Shown here: piece by piece, positions 15,290 through 22,997 of the stretch
Numbering within the stretch: position 1 is the first letter of the stretch
Layout of the letters: every line of letters begins with the position of its first letter
Origin: Candidatus Saccharimonadia bacterium
Lineage (GTDB): Bacteria > Patescibacteriota > Saccharimonadia > Saccharimonadales > Saccharimonadaceae
NCBI GenBank assembly: GCA_023257145.1
Contig: JALRDA010000127.1
Location: forward strand, 1 to 38,413
DNA: 38,413 bases
Direction of reading: 5' to 3'
Notes under the pieces: model-generated
Seen by the model: only the letters and a program-made list of their open reading frames with translations
Databases searched by the model: none
What the model was told of the DNA's origin: nothing
Translations under genes and position numbers: made by a program

Positions 15290-15643
15290 ATGGAATATAC
15301 TTCGTTCTCTGAGCAGCAAGTGTCAACTAACGATCAGGGGGCTGTCATTCGTGAACCATCATTGGAATCTTCACCGATAGGCGATGCGGAAATCTATATT
15401 GAAAATCGCTATCCAAAAGAGGGATTCGCTTTAAATACCGCCTGTGATATCTTAGCGATCATTCTAGAACAGCGTGGGCGCGTACTTTACCATCCCGATA
15501 CCGGTAAGGAGCCTATTACTGTCAGTCGGGGAGGGAAGCTGTACATTCCGCAAGGTGAGGCGTATGCATTTGAAGGGCCTGTAAAGCTAGAATATGTGTC
15601 GTTCCCACCGTGGACTCCGGATCAGGCGAAGCATATTCAATAA
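15290..15643 (+). CDS. small cupin-like protein
   Basis: 117 aa. The second half (from about residue 50) has the alternating strand pattern of a single-domain cupin: ILAIILEQRGRVLYH, then GGKLYIPQGEAYAFEGPVKL, where cupins carry a G-x-x-x-x-P-x-G turn. Only scattered His residues are present, so a metal site is uncertain. The open frame runs back through the tRNA, but ATG 15290 is fixed by the promoter box seven bases upstream. A sugar-binding or epimerase-like role is possible; no partner gene indicates a pathway. Confidence 0.6.
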   Translation: MEYTSFSEQQVSTNDQGAVIREPSLESSPIGDAEIYIENRYPKEGFALNTACDILAIILEQRGRVLYHPDTGKEPITVSRGGKLYIPQGEAYAFEGPVKLEYVSFPPWTPDQAKHIQ

Positions 15644-15654
15644 ATCTAGGATGG

Positions 15655-16146
15655 TTATTTCACCCAAGGTGACCACAATGTATTATTCGAATCCCAGCCG
15701 ACGGCGCCATAAGATCCTGACCAGCTAGCCACACCGACTAGCGCGCAGGTTTCGGCGCCCCATAAGGTGGTCGAATGTGTTGTAACACCAGTCGCCTGCG
15801 TATATTTGTACTGTGTGCCGTTACGAGAGCGAGCGCTGAGAGCAAATTCATTCGTGCTGTCATTACGGCAAAAGTACAGATTATTTTGCGAAGTTTGATA
15901 TGCCGTACGATTGAATCGCATATCCATTGCGGCTGTCGGTAGCGGATGAACGCCGTTGATGGCATTCTCGGCGGCAATTTTTTTGGCCATCGATGCTAGA
16001 TCATTTTGAACATTAACGTTATATGCTCGGTTTTGAATACCGTTATACGCCACGATCGTAATGGCAGCAAGGATGCCGATAACGACGATGACAATTAGTA
16101 ATTCAACAATAGTAAAGCCAGTCTGATGTTTGTTTTTGGGGTGCAT
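15655..16146 (-). CDS. type IV pilin-like protein 1
   Basis: 163 aa. A short leader MHPKNKHQTG is followed by the prepilin cleavage site G/FTIVELL, with Glu at +5. The hydrophobic assembly helix continues through VIVVIGILAAITIVAYNG. A C-terminal globular head follows, with Cys residues (YFCRN, ETCALV) that may form a disulphide. A peptidase and pilus machinery elsewhere would process and assemble it. A TATACT box eight bases upstream makes the mRNA nearly leaderless. The first 30 mature residues are almost identical to those of the pilin at 25198-25719, while the heads are unrelated. Confidence 0.9.
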   Translation of the reverse strand: MHPKNKHQTGFTIVELLIVIVVIGILAAITIVAYNGIQNRAYNVNVQNDLASMAKKIAAENAINGVHPLPTAAMDMRFNRTAYQTSQNNLYFCRNDSTNEFALSARSRNGTQYKYTQATGVTTHSTTLWGAETCALVGVASWSGSYGAVGWDSNNTLWSPWVK

Positions 16147-16154
16147 TACTCTAA

Positions 16155-16160
16155 AGTATA
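16155..16160 (-). promoter_or_regulatory. -10 box of pilin 1
   Basis: Minus-strand TATACT lies eight bases before the ATG at 16146. Confidence 0.45.
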
Positions 16161-16215
16161 AGCAATTTAAAAGTAATAATCAAAACCGTTACGATAGATA
16201 TACTACTTAGTAATT

Positions 16216-16224
16216 TGATACACT
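16216..16224 (+). promoter_or_regulatory. extended -10 before the 16233 gene
   Basis: TGA-TACACT ends eight bases before ATG 16233. No ribosome site is present. Confidence 0.45.
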
Positions 16225-16232
16225 GAATACAA

Positions 16233-17660
16233 ATGCTGTTCAAGAAATTATCTATACTACCGATTATTGCATTCATTAGTGGCTTTGCATTAATGACGTT
16301 TGAATTAGCGGCTGCGCGTGTGTTGGCGCCAAGTATCGGTAGCTCTACCTACGTCTGGACGAGTGTTATTGGGGTAATCATAGCTGCACTTAGCCTGGGC
16401 TACTGGGCGGGTGGCCGCGTTGCCGATAAACGAAACCGCCCGACGGACATTGCTTGGATATGTTTAGCGATCGCTACTGCGATTACACTAACGCTTCTGA
16501 ACTATCAGCAGTTAATAGATACAACCGTTCAGACTATCGCGGATTCCCGCCTGCAGGGAGTAGTGGCGTCACTGCTCTTGTTTGCACCGACAAGTTTTTT
16601 GATTGGTTCGCTTAGTCCGTATCTGGTGAAGCTACGGGTGACCTCACTGGCTACGTCAGGACAATCATTTGCGAGCCTGAGTGCGCTGGAATCTATTGGC
16701 GGAATTACGGGAACGTTCATCACGGGGTTTATATTATTTGGTTATATCGGCGCTAGGGAAGCATTTGCTGTCGTCGTATTATTGTTACTCGTTAGTAGCT
16801 GGCTGATTACCCCAGGGCATCGCTGGCAAGCGCGAGCTGCTATTAGTATTGTTGTTGGATTAGTGTGTTTAGGATCGCTACTGATAGCGAACAAAGGTAA
16901 CATCGACACGCCAAGTGCGCATTATTCTATCTTTGATGCATGGGTAAACGGTGATCCTGTGCGTGGCATTGCTTCAGGGCCAGGTGGAACGCAGTCGGGC
17001 GTGTATGTGTATCAACCAGAAAAATTAGTTTTTTGGTACACGCAGCGAATGGCCGAGGTGGTTGCTCAGGCACCAGAGCGTAATAATATATTAGTGCTTG
17101 GCGGCGGTGCATTTACTCTGCCACAGTATCTGGCGCGGACGTACCCTGATAGTACCGTCGATGTCGTCGAAATTGATCCCAAACTTGCCGACATTGCTCG
17201 GCAATATTTTTCATATGAGGATCCGAAAAATGTGAATATGATTTTCGAGGATGCGCGTACCTATATTAATAAAACTGATAAGGTGTATGATGCGATTCTT
17301 GTTGATGTTTATAGTGATGCTGATGTGCCATTTAGTTTGGCGACGAAAGAGTATGGTCGGCAGATTGAACGTGTTCTTGACGACAAAGGTGTTGTGATTG
17401 TAAATATGATTGCTGGACAACGTGGTGCATGCCGAGAGCTGCTGCAAGCACTTGATGCCCCGTATCGTCAGAGTATGTCGTTTGCCGCCTATATGTCGCA
17501 GCGCCCGGCGCACGTGAAATCGAATATGATTGTCGCATATAGTAAGCAACCAATTCGATGGGTCGGTGCTACGCCACTCGTACTTCCTGCATCGACAGCG
17601 TATACAGATAATTTTGCTCCCCTCGAGCGACTACAACAGGATTGTCAGGCTGGTAAATAG
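16233..17660 (+). CDS. membrane protein with spermidine-synthase-like domain
   Basis: 475 aa. Residues about 1-220 hold a run of hydrophobic helices of the transporter-like type found fused to spermidine synthases (FALMTFELAAARVLAP near the start, GYWAGGRVADKR at the first loop). The C-terminal part is a Rossmann methyltransferase fold: LVLGGGAFTLPQYLA (about 287-301), VVEIDPKLADIA (about 309-320) and a DARTYI segment. The later DILVDVY-type strand carries Asp. Aminopropyltransferase activity is not assured, because many family members lack polyamine-site residues. It is divergent from pilin 1. Confidence 0.82.
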   Translation: MLFKKLSILPIIAFISGFALMTFELAAARVLAPSIGSSTYVWTSVIGVIIAALSLGYWAGGRVADKRNRPTDIAWICLAIATAITLTLLNYQQLIDTTVQTIADSRLQGVVASLLLFAPTSFLIGSLSPYLVKLRVTSLATSGQSFASLSALESIGGITGTFITGFILFGYIGAREAFAVVVLLLLVSSWLITPGHRWQARAAISIVVGLVCLGSLLIANKGNIDTPSAHYSIFDAWVNGDPVRGIASGPGGTQSGVYVYQPEKLVFWYTQRMAEVVAQAPERNNILVLGGGAFTLPQYLARTYPDSTVDVVEIDPKLADIARQYFSYEDPKNVNMIFEDARTYINKTDKVYDAILVDVYSDADVPFSLATKEYGRQIERVLDDKGVVIVNMIAGQRGACRELLQALDAPYRQSMSFAAYMSQRPAHVKSNMIVAYSKQPIRWVGATPLVLPASTAYTDNFAPLERLQQDCQAGK

Positions 17661-17721
17661 TACATCAGTCTGTGTCTAACAGTATAGAAAAAGAGCGGCA
17701 AAGTAGTGAACACTATCAATG

Positions 17722-17737
17722 TCCGCATATATAGCGC
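17722..17737. promoter_or_regulatory. NrdR-like box 1 upstream of nrdA
   Basis: TCCGCATATATAGCGC. The right half matches box 2 exactly (ATATATAGCG), and it overlaps the -35 region of the TATAAT at 17754. NrdR represses ribonucleotide reductase operons in many bacteria through paired boxes of the type acaCwAtATaTwGtgt. Confidence 0.6.
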
Positions 17738-17753
17738 TTTTTGGACCTAAATC

Positions 17754-17759
17754 TATAAT
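17754..17759 (+). promoter_or_regulatory. -10 box of the nrd operon
   Basis: TATAAT lies between the two NrdR-like boxes. The predicted start near 17766 falls inside box 2 and leaves a leader of about 274 bases. Confidence 0.5.
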
Positions 17760-17763
17760 AAAT

Positions 17764-17779
17764 ACGCTATATATAGCGT
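17764..17779. promoter_or_regulatory. NrdR-like box 2 upstream of nrdA
   Basis: ACGCTATATATAGCGT is close to a perfect palindrome and lies 42 bases from box 1, about four helical turns. It covers the predicted transcription start. Confidence 0.65.
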
Positions 17780-17798
17780 TGTAATAAAGAAACGGGAC

Positions 17799-17837
17799 AC
17801 TACACAGGGGTATGAAGCTTACGTTTTGCTGTGTAGT
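17799..17837 (+). repeat. inverted repeat in the nrdA leader
   Basis: ACTACACAG (17799-17807) pairs with CTGTGTAGT (17829-17837). Three further G-U pairs could extend the stem inward. Confidence 0.6.
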
Positions 17838-17936
17838 AATAAAAACTTACAAAAAAGCTTGAAAAACCATATATAGGGGCATATAGTTCTATACAGACAC
17901 TACATATGTAGCCGTTCAATCAAAACAGACATTTTG

Positions 17937-17985
17937 CAAGAAGGATTTGTACGACCCCAAGAGAACACTTGAGGAGGTCTTCTTG
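17937..17985 (+). promoter_or_regulatory. RNA hairpin in the nrdA leader
   Basis: CAAGAA (17937-17942) pairs with TTCTTG (17980-17985). Inside, GACC (17953-17956) pairs with GGTC (17976-17979), and CCAAG (17957-17961) with the CTTG-containing right arm, closing on AGAACA. The right arm contains a GAGGAGG that would be hidden when paired. No known riboswitch class is recognised. Confidence 0.5.
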
Positions 17986-18007
17986 TGACACTTTGAGGGA
18001 GGTGTAT

Positions 18008-18043
18008 ATGTCGCAAAAACATAATAATAGGGGAATAGAATGA
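18008..18043 (+). CDS. 11-codon leader ORF overlapping the nrdA start
   Basis: ATG 18008 encodes MSQKHNNRGIE and stops at TGA 18041-18043, overlapping the nrdA ATG as ATGA. GGAGG (17998-18002) lies at an ideal five bases from the ATG, a stronger ribosome site than nrdA's own AGGGG (18029-18033), which sits inside this ORF. It could couple nrdA translation to the leader. Chance cannot be excluded. Confidence 0.4.
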   Translation: MSQKHNNRGIE

Positions 18044-20436
18044 GCACTATCCACGTTGTCAAACGCGATGGCACCCGCGAACCATTTGATGCGAACAAGA
18101 TCAATCTGGCGTTAGTCGCTGCAAGTGAAGGTCTTCCAGACCAAATCAGTAAAGTTGTACAGGTTGCAACTGAGCTACAATTAACATTATTCGACGGCAT
18201 CACGTCCGAGCAACTAGATGAAGCGGTCATCCACACCGCACTACAGAACGTCAAAGAGGATCCTGACTTTGATAAGATTGCTGCTCGGCTGCTGCTTAAG
18301 AACATCTACAAGAATATTCTTGGTGACTATGCCACTGCGGAAGAACTAAAGAAGCTACACGAAAAGAAGTTCGCCGATTACATCAAAGAAGGTGTTAAGG
18401 ACGGCCTGCTAGACGAGCGCATGAGCACTAAAGTATTCGACTTGAAGCGCCTAGCAAAAGCGCTTGATCCAACTCGTGACGATCTAAGTAAATACCTAGG
18501 GGTGGTGACGAATAAAAACCGCTACGCACTACGCAAGCAAAGCGGCGCACCTATCGAAGTGCCACAGTTTACGCACATGCGTATCGCGATGGGTCTTAGC
18601 TTCAACGAAGCCGATCCAACCGCAGCGGCAATCGATTTCTACGAACACATGAGCCGATTGGAATATACCCCAGGTGGCAGTACCCGTGTGAACGCGGGCG
18701 GCTCGTTCCCGCAGCTATCGAACTGTTTCCTCGTTGAAGTACAGGATGATATGGAATCAATCGCCAAAGGCATCCGCGATACTATGTGGATTGCTAAGGG
18801 AACCGGTGGTATCGGTATTAGCCTGAATAAGCTCCGTGCTTCAGGCAGCCCGGTCAAGACAACCAACACCGAATCTACTGGTCCGATTCCATTCATGAAG
18901 ATGATTGATACGGCACTCTTCGCGGTTTCGCGAAAAGGCAAAAAAGCCGGTGCAGCAGCCCTTTATATGGAAAACTGGCACCTTAATTTCCCTCAATTTC
19001 TAGATCTTAAACAAAACTCTGGTGACCCATATCTGCGTACTCGTTTTGCAAACACGGCGGTCTTTATTAGCGACGAGTTCATGAAGCGCGTGCAAAAAGC
19101 AGAAGATTGGTATCTATTTGATCCAGCCGAGACACCTGATCTTCCTGAACTCTACGGTGCAGAATTCTCTAAGGCGTATGCGAACTACATTAAAAAAGCT
19201 GAACGTGGTGAAATGCGTGATTTCCAGAAGATCAACGCCCGCGAGCAGTTCTATCAGATCTTGACCGTCTTGCAGGCAACAAGCCATCCGTGGCTTACCT
19301 GGAAGGATACGATCAACGTTCGTGCACTGAACAACAACACTAGCACGATCCACCTTTCAAACCTTTGTACAGAAATCACGTTGCCACAAGACAAGGATAA
19401 TACTGCCGTTTGTAACCTTGTCAGTATTAACCTTTCAGCGCACCTTAACGAAGATAAGACTTGGGACTGGGCTCGCCTTGAAGCGAGTACGCGCAGTGCT
19501 ATTCGTCAGCTAGATAACCTATGCGACATTACGAATACACCGATTCCTGAAGCAATGCATTCAAACCTCCAGAACCGCGCACTTGGTCTGGGTGTCATGG
19601 GCTTTACGGATGTGATTGAAAAGCTAGGTTATAGTTACGAATCAGAAGAAGCCTATGATCTGATCGATCAGCTGACCGAATTTGTCAGTTACAATGCTAT
19701 CGACGAATCAGCAGAGCTTGCGCAAAAACTTGGTTCATACCCAACATTCAAGGGAAGTGGTTGGAGCAAGGGTATCCTTCCATTCGATACAATTGATCAG
19801 TTGGCGACAGACCGTAAGGTAAAAGTTGAAGTCAATCGCAAGCATCGCCTTGACTGGACTGACCTTCGTAAAAAAGTCCAAAAGGGTATGCGCAACGCAA
19901 CACTGATGGCAATTGCACCAACGGCAAATATCGCGCATATTGCTGGCACAACGCCAGGTCTAGATCCTCAATTTGCACAAATTTTCAGCCGCGCCACCCT
20001 AAACGGTAAGTTCCTTGAAGTAAATGTGAACCTCGTAAACGACCTTAAGAAACTAGGTATTTGGGATGATGTTAAGGAAGAAGTTCTCCGTACGCAGGGT
20101 GATGTACAACAAATTGATGCAATTCCACAGCACATCAAAGATGTATACAAAACTAGCTTCCAGCTTAGTCCATACTCATTTATCGAAGTCGCTGCCCGCG
20201 CACAAAAATGGGTCGACCAAGCTATTAGCCGCAACATGTACCTTGAGACGCGAAATATTGACGACTACATTGATATTTACACGACTGCATGGAAACGCGG
20301 TCTAAAGACTACCTACTACCTGCATGTAAAACCTCGGCATACCGCAGAACAAAGTACCGTCAAAGTGAATAAATCAGAATCTGGCACCGGTCCACGAAAA
20401 TCTGGATTCGGCTTCGCTAAAAAACAATCAGTATAA
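18040..20436 (+). CDS. nrdA: ribonucleoside-diphosphate reductase alpha subunit, class I
   Basis: Reduces ribonucleoside diphosphates to deoxyribonucleotides with NrdB. 798 aa: an ATP-cone at about 1-95 (KRDGTREPFDANKI), then the ten-stranded barrel with SNCFLVEV (first active-site Cys), NLCTEITLP (radical Cys with Asn and Glu), TAVCNLVS (second redox Cys), PTANIAHIAGTTPG, and TTYYL with the paired Tyr of the radical path. The chain ends in a Ser/Gly/Lys linker (SESGTGPRKSGFGFAKK) without the usual C-terminal Cys pair that reloads the active site. The next small gene encodes a CxxC ending. AGGGG lies six bases before the ATG. Confidence 0.95.
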   Translation: MSTIHVVKRDGTREPFDANKINLALVAASEGLPDQISKVVQVATELQLTLFDGITSEQLDEAVIHTALQNVKEDPDFDKIAARLLLKNIYKNILGDYATAEELKKLHEKKFADYIKEGVKDGLLDERMSTKVFDLKRLAKALDPTRDDLSKYLGVVTNKNRYALRKQSGAPIEVPQFTHMRIAMGLSFNEADPTAAAIDFYEHMSRLEYTPGGSTRVNAGGSFPQLSNCFLVEVQDDMESIAKGIRDTMWIAKGTGGIGISLNKLRASGSPVKTTNTESTGPIPFMKMIDTALFAVSRKGKKAGAAALYMENWHLNFPQFLDLKQNSGDPYLRTRFANTAVFISDEFMKRVQKAEDWYLFDPAETPDLPELYGAEFSKAYANYIKKAERGEMRDFQKINAREQFYQILTVLQATSHPWLTWKDTINVRALNNNTSTIHLSNLCTEITLPQDKDNTAVCNLVSINLSAHLNEDKTWDWARLEASTRSAIRQLDNLCDITNTPIPEAMHSNLQNRALGLGVMGFTDVIEKLGYSYESEEAYDLIDQLTEFVSYNAIDESAELAQKLGSYPTFKGSGWSKGILPFDTIDQLATDRKVKVEVNRKHRLDWTDLRKKVQKGMRNATLMAIAPTANIAHIAGTTPGLDPQFAQIFSRATLNGKFLEVNVNLVNDLKKLGIWDDVKEEVLRTQGDVQQIDAIPQHIKDVYKTSFQLSPYSFIEVAARAQKWVDQAISRNMYLETRNIDDYIDIYTTAWKRGLKTTYYLHVKPRHTAEQSTVKVNKSESGTGPRKSGFGFAKKQSV

Positions 20437-20459
20437 AAACAACTAGGGGGATAACTGAA

Positions 20460-20636
20460 ATGGCAAACGCAAACGCAATCATCAACGACGAAATGACACT
20501 AGAGGAAAAACTAGCAGCAATCGATCTTGCGATGAAAAATGCACAAGAAATGGCAAACGAGGAAGCGGTGAGTAGAGGCGTTGACGCTGTACCGATCGAT
20601 CCTCAAGAATTTTTGATGTGCGAAGGTTGCCAATAG
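20460..20636 (+). CDS. 58-aa protein resembling the detached C-terminal redox tail of NrdA
   Basis: ATG 20460 follows AGGGGG at 20445-20450. The first 40 residues are helical and charged; the end reads DPQEFLMCEGCQ. Class I reductase alpha chains normally end in such a CxxC segment, which shuttles electrons from thioredoxin or glutaredoxin to the active site. NrdA here lacks one, so this protein may supply it in trans. The frame is -1 to nrdA and open from the A6 run at 20419-20424, so slippage or an undercalled A could instead fuse the two. The separate ribosome site favours an independent gene. Confidence 0.6.
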   Translation: MANANAIINDEMTLEEKLAAIDLAMKNAQEMANEEAVSRGVDAVPIDPQEFLMCEGCQ

Positions 20637-20655
20637 GCGAGGTGCGAGATTCGCT

Positions 20656-20889
20656 ATGGAGCACTTGTATGAATCGCCAGTTGTTGACCAAGATAAGATT
20701 AGACAAAACAATCTTCTTCGAGGACAATTAGGTATACGGGCATATCAGATTGCAACGGGTAATTACACAGCGCCACTAGGTCGTCAGTTCGCGATGAATG
20801 ACATGGCGCTTGTGTATGAAGCGATAGACGCTATTCCAAATCTAGTTGACGGACAGCAAGTGCTTCCAATAGAAGAATTTAGTAAATAA
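20656..20889 (+). CDS. hypothetical protein in the nrd operon, 77 aa
   Basis: A small soluble protein between the tail gene and nrdB, with 19 bases before it and nine bases after it to the nrdB ATG. It has no Cys and no recognised motif. A polar N-terminal half is followed by a segment around MNDMALVYEAIDAIPNLVDG. The ribosome site is weak: GAGGTG lies 11 bases before the ATG. Its place within the operon suggests a link to the reductase, as inference only. Confidence 0.6.
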   Translation: MEHLYESPVVDQDKIRQNNLLRGQLGIRAYQIATGNYTAPLGRQFAMNDMALVYEAIDAIPNLVDGQQVLPIEEFSK

Positions 20890-20898
20890 GGAGTTTAT

Positions 20899-21960
20899 AT
20901 GGCAGGAATATTAGGTACAGGAATTCAAGACGGGCTGCTACTAAAGCCTGTTCATTACCAGTGGGCGATGGATCTATACGATCAGGCGGTTGCAAACACG
21001 TGGTTTCCGAACGAGATTCAGCTAGTCCAGGACCTTGCGGACTGGAAGAAGATGACCGACGAAGAGCGCCACGCGTTGACGTTCCTCATGAGCTACTTCA
21101 ACCCGAACGAACTACTCGTCAACAAGGCATTGGCGTTTGGCGTATACCCATACGTCAATGCAGCTGAATGTCATTTGTACTTGGCAAAGCAGATGTGGGA
21201 AGAAGCGAATCACTGCATGTCATTTGAATATGTCCTAGAGACCTTCCCGATTAACCGCGATGACGCCTATGCGGCGCACGTTGAAACCCCTTCAATGGCA
21301 CGTAAGGAAGAATTTGAAACTAAGTTCATCAAGCGCATGACTGAAGATACGCTTGATATCACGACGACCGAAGGCAAGAAGGACTTTGTCCGTAACTTGG
21401 TGGCCTATAACATCATCCTTGAAGGTATCTGGTTCTATAGCGGCTTCATGGTGGCATTGTCATTCCGTCAGCGCAATCTGCTGCGTAACTTTGGCTCACT
21501 CATTGACTGGGTAGTGCGTGACGAATCACTTCACCTGAAGTTCGGTATCAACTTGATTCTAACTGTTCTCGAAGAGAACGAAGACTTGCAGACCGAAGAG
21601 TTTGCCGCTGAAATCAAGCAAATGATTCTTGACGCTGTTGAAATGGAAGAGGCATACAATAAGGATCTATTGCCAAACGGCATCCTTGGCCTCAATAGTG
21701 ACTACATCAATCAGTACGTGAAGTACCTCGCTGATCGTCGCCTCGAAGAGCTTGGATTTGAGCCACACTACAAAGTCTCGAACCCAGCCAAATGGATGGC
21801 AGCAGCAAACGATACCCTGCAGTTGGTGAACTTCTTTGAAAGTACCAACACCAGCTACGAAGTAAACGCTGGCGGTTCATCGACAAAACCAGCCGAAGGA
21901 CAAAGCCCAAGCGCTGATCGTCACGAGAACGATCCAGAGAATAGTATTTTGACTAAATAA
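20899..21960 (+). CDS. nrdB: ribonucleotide reductase beta subunit, class Ic type
   Basis: 353-aa ferritin-like subunit that makes the oxidant for NrdA. Predicted metal ligands are E71, E102, H105, E175, E209 and H212; their spacing equals that of the Chlamydia trachomatis enzyme (E89, E120, H123, E193, E227, H230). The radical Tyr position (four after the first His) is F109, as in class Ic, and the first ligand is Glu instead of Asp. This predicts a Mn/Fe cofactor without a tyrosyl radical. The last 35 residues are a disordered Ser/Pro-rich tail. AAGGAG precedes the ATG and a terminator follows the stop. Confidence 0.95.
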   Translation: MAGILGTGIQDGLLLKPVHYQWAMDLYDQAVANTWFPNEIQLVQDLADWKKMTDEERHALTFLMSYFNPNELLVNKALAFGVYPYVNAAECHLYLAKQMWEEANHCMSFEYVLETFPINRDDAYAAHVETPSMARKEEFETKFIKRMTEDTLDITTTEGKKDFVRNLVAYNIILEGIWFYSGFMVALSFRQRNLLRNFGSLIDWVVRDESLHLKFGINLILTVLEENEDLQTEEFAAEIKQMILDAVEMEEAYNKDLLPNGILGLNSDYINQYVKYLADRRLEELGFEPHYKVSNPAKWMAAANDTLQLVNFFESTNTSYEVNAGGSSTKPAEGQSPSADRHENDPENSILTK

Positions 21961-21963
21961 GCG

Positions 21964-21988
21964 AGTGGGCCGAAAGGCCTACTTTCTT
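21964..21988 (+). terminator. terminator of the nrd operon
   Basis: AGTGGGCC (21964-21971), a GAAA tetraloop, GGCCTACT (21976-21983; one G-U), then TTCTTT. Confidence 0.75.
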
Positions 21989-22018
21989 TAACTAGATGTC
22001 TAATCAAGGGGAGAATAT

Positions 22019-22939
22019 ATGAAGATTACAATTTGTGGCTCAATGATCCACGAGCCGCACATGGCTGAAGCGGCTGAGGAGTTGCGGAGTCGAGGATACG
22101 AGGTCGACAAGCCGAATGTTGTCGAGGGGCATGTTTATGCTGATAATCTGGATGCAAACGCCGGATTAAAGCGCGGGTTTATTGATGAGCATTTTGCAAA
22201 AATTGATACGTCTGATGCGATTCTGGTCATTAACGATGATAAGAATGGTATTGCGAATTATATAGGCGGGAATACGCTAATTGAAATCGCGTACGCCTAT
22301 GCACAGGGACTGGAGGTATTTGTGCTTAATCCCATTCCCGAGGTAAACTATGGAGACGAAATACGTGGAATGCACCCTATTGTTCTAAACGGTAGACTAG
22401 AAGCAATCGACGAATACATGCAGACACTGCCTGTCCTAGCTGTAAGTAGTGAAAGTCCCGTCAAACATACAGCTCTAAGTCGCGGGCTTCGTCGAGCGGG
22501 TATTCGGACGCGCCTCACTGGTATCAAAGTTGCTTCGGGAGTGAACGAGCAGCCTATAAGTATCGAAGAGAGCTATGACGGTGCCATCAACCGGCATGCT
22601 CATTTGAAAGCTGCGACGATGGGTGAGGAAGTTACCTATCTCGCGACGATTGAAAGCGGGTATCATACGGTTCATAAAGATCACAATGCGTTCGGCTGCT
22701 CGGCAATCGTGATTGAAAAAGTTAATGGCGAGCAAAAAATAGGTGTTGATCTGGATATCGAGTTTCCTCGATCAATGACGGACAAGATCCCTCAAGAGTA
22801 CCCTGATATCGGTGTATTGGTGCAGCAGGAATATGGTTCGAAATTAAAAGATCCGTACCCCTACTTTACGGGCGGCAAGCTAACACGAGCGCGCGTACTT
22901 GAAAACGCAGTGTATAACTTGGCGATTCAGCTGTCTTGA
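22019..22939 (+). CDS. fusion: nucleoside deoxyribosyltransferase-like domain + inosine/xanthosine triphosphatase (YjjX-like)
   Basis: 306 aa in two parts. Residues 1 to about 150 follow the deoxyribosyltransferase-like Rossmann pattern (MKITICGSMIHE, then DAILVINDDKNGIANYIGGN and TLIEIAYAYAQGLEVFVLNP). Residues about 160-306 resemble the YjjX family, which hydrolyses ITP and XTP: GVNEQPISIEESYDGAINR, then IESGYHTV and FPRSMTDKIP. The product would clean damaged purines from the nucleotide pool, fitting its place after the reductase operon. It begins after the nrd terminator with AAGGGGAG before the ATG. Whether both parts are active is unknown. Confidence 0.75.
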   Translation: MKITICGSMIHEPHMAEAAEELRSRGYEVDKPNVVEGHVYADNLDANAGLKRGFIDEHFAKIDTSDAILVINDDKNGIANYIGGNTLIEIAYAYAQGLEVFVLNPIPEVNYGDEIRGMHPIVLNGRLEAIDEYMQTLPVLAVSSESPVKHTALSRGLRRAGIRTRLTGIKVASGVNEQPISIEESYDGAINRHAHLKAATMGEEVTYLATIESGYHTVHKDHNAFGCSAIVIEKVNGEQKIGVDLDIEFPRSMTDKIPQEYPDIGVLVQQEYGSKLKDPYPYFTGGKLTRARVLENAVYNLAIQLS

Positions 22940-22997
22940 GCTCGGATCGGGTCATGGCTGCAGTAATGCGTACCAAGGTCTTTGAATAGCAGGCTGA

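Larger units (their letters stand above)
17661..18039. other. long intergenic region and nrdA leader
   Basis: A 379-base gap, unusually large for this genome. It holds two NrdR-like boxes around a TATAAT, an inverted repeat at 17799-17837, a 12-bp palindrome CTACATATGTAG at 17900-17911, a stable hairpin at 17937-17985 and an 11-codon ORF with a strong ribosome site. No terminator for the upstream gene is evident. Confidence 0.7.

Noticed and set aside
17900..17911. Palindrome CTACATATGTAG as a third NrdR box
   Set aside because: Its centre is shifted by one base against the box consensus and it lacks the TATAGCG half-site of the other four.
17766..18007. Cobalamin or other known riboswitch in the nrdA leader
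   Set aside because: No recognisable B12-box or other known core was seen, so only generic structure is reported.
20418..20425. Canonical -1 frameshift heptamer (A AAA AAC) in nrdA
   Set aside because: The heptamer is in the wrong phase for simple tandem slippage, so frameshifting is kept only as an alternative.
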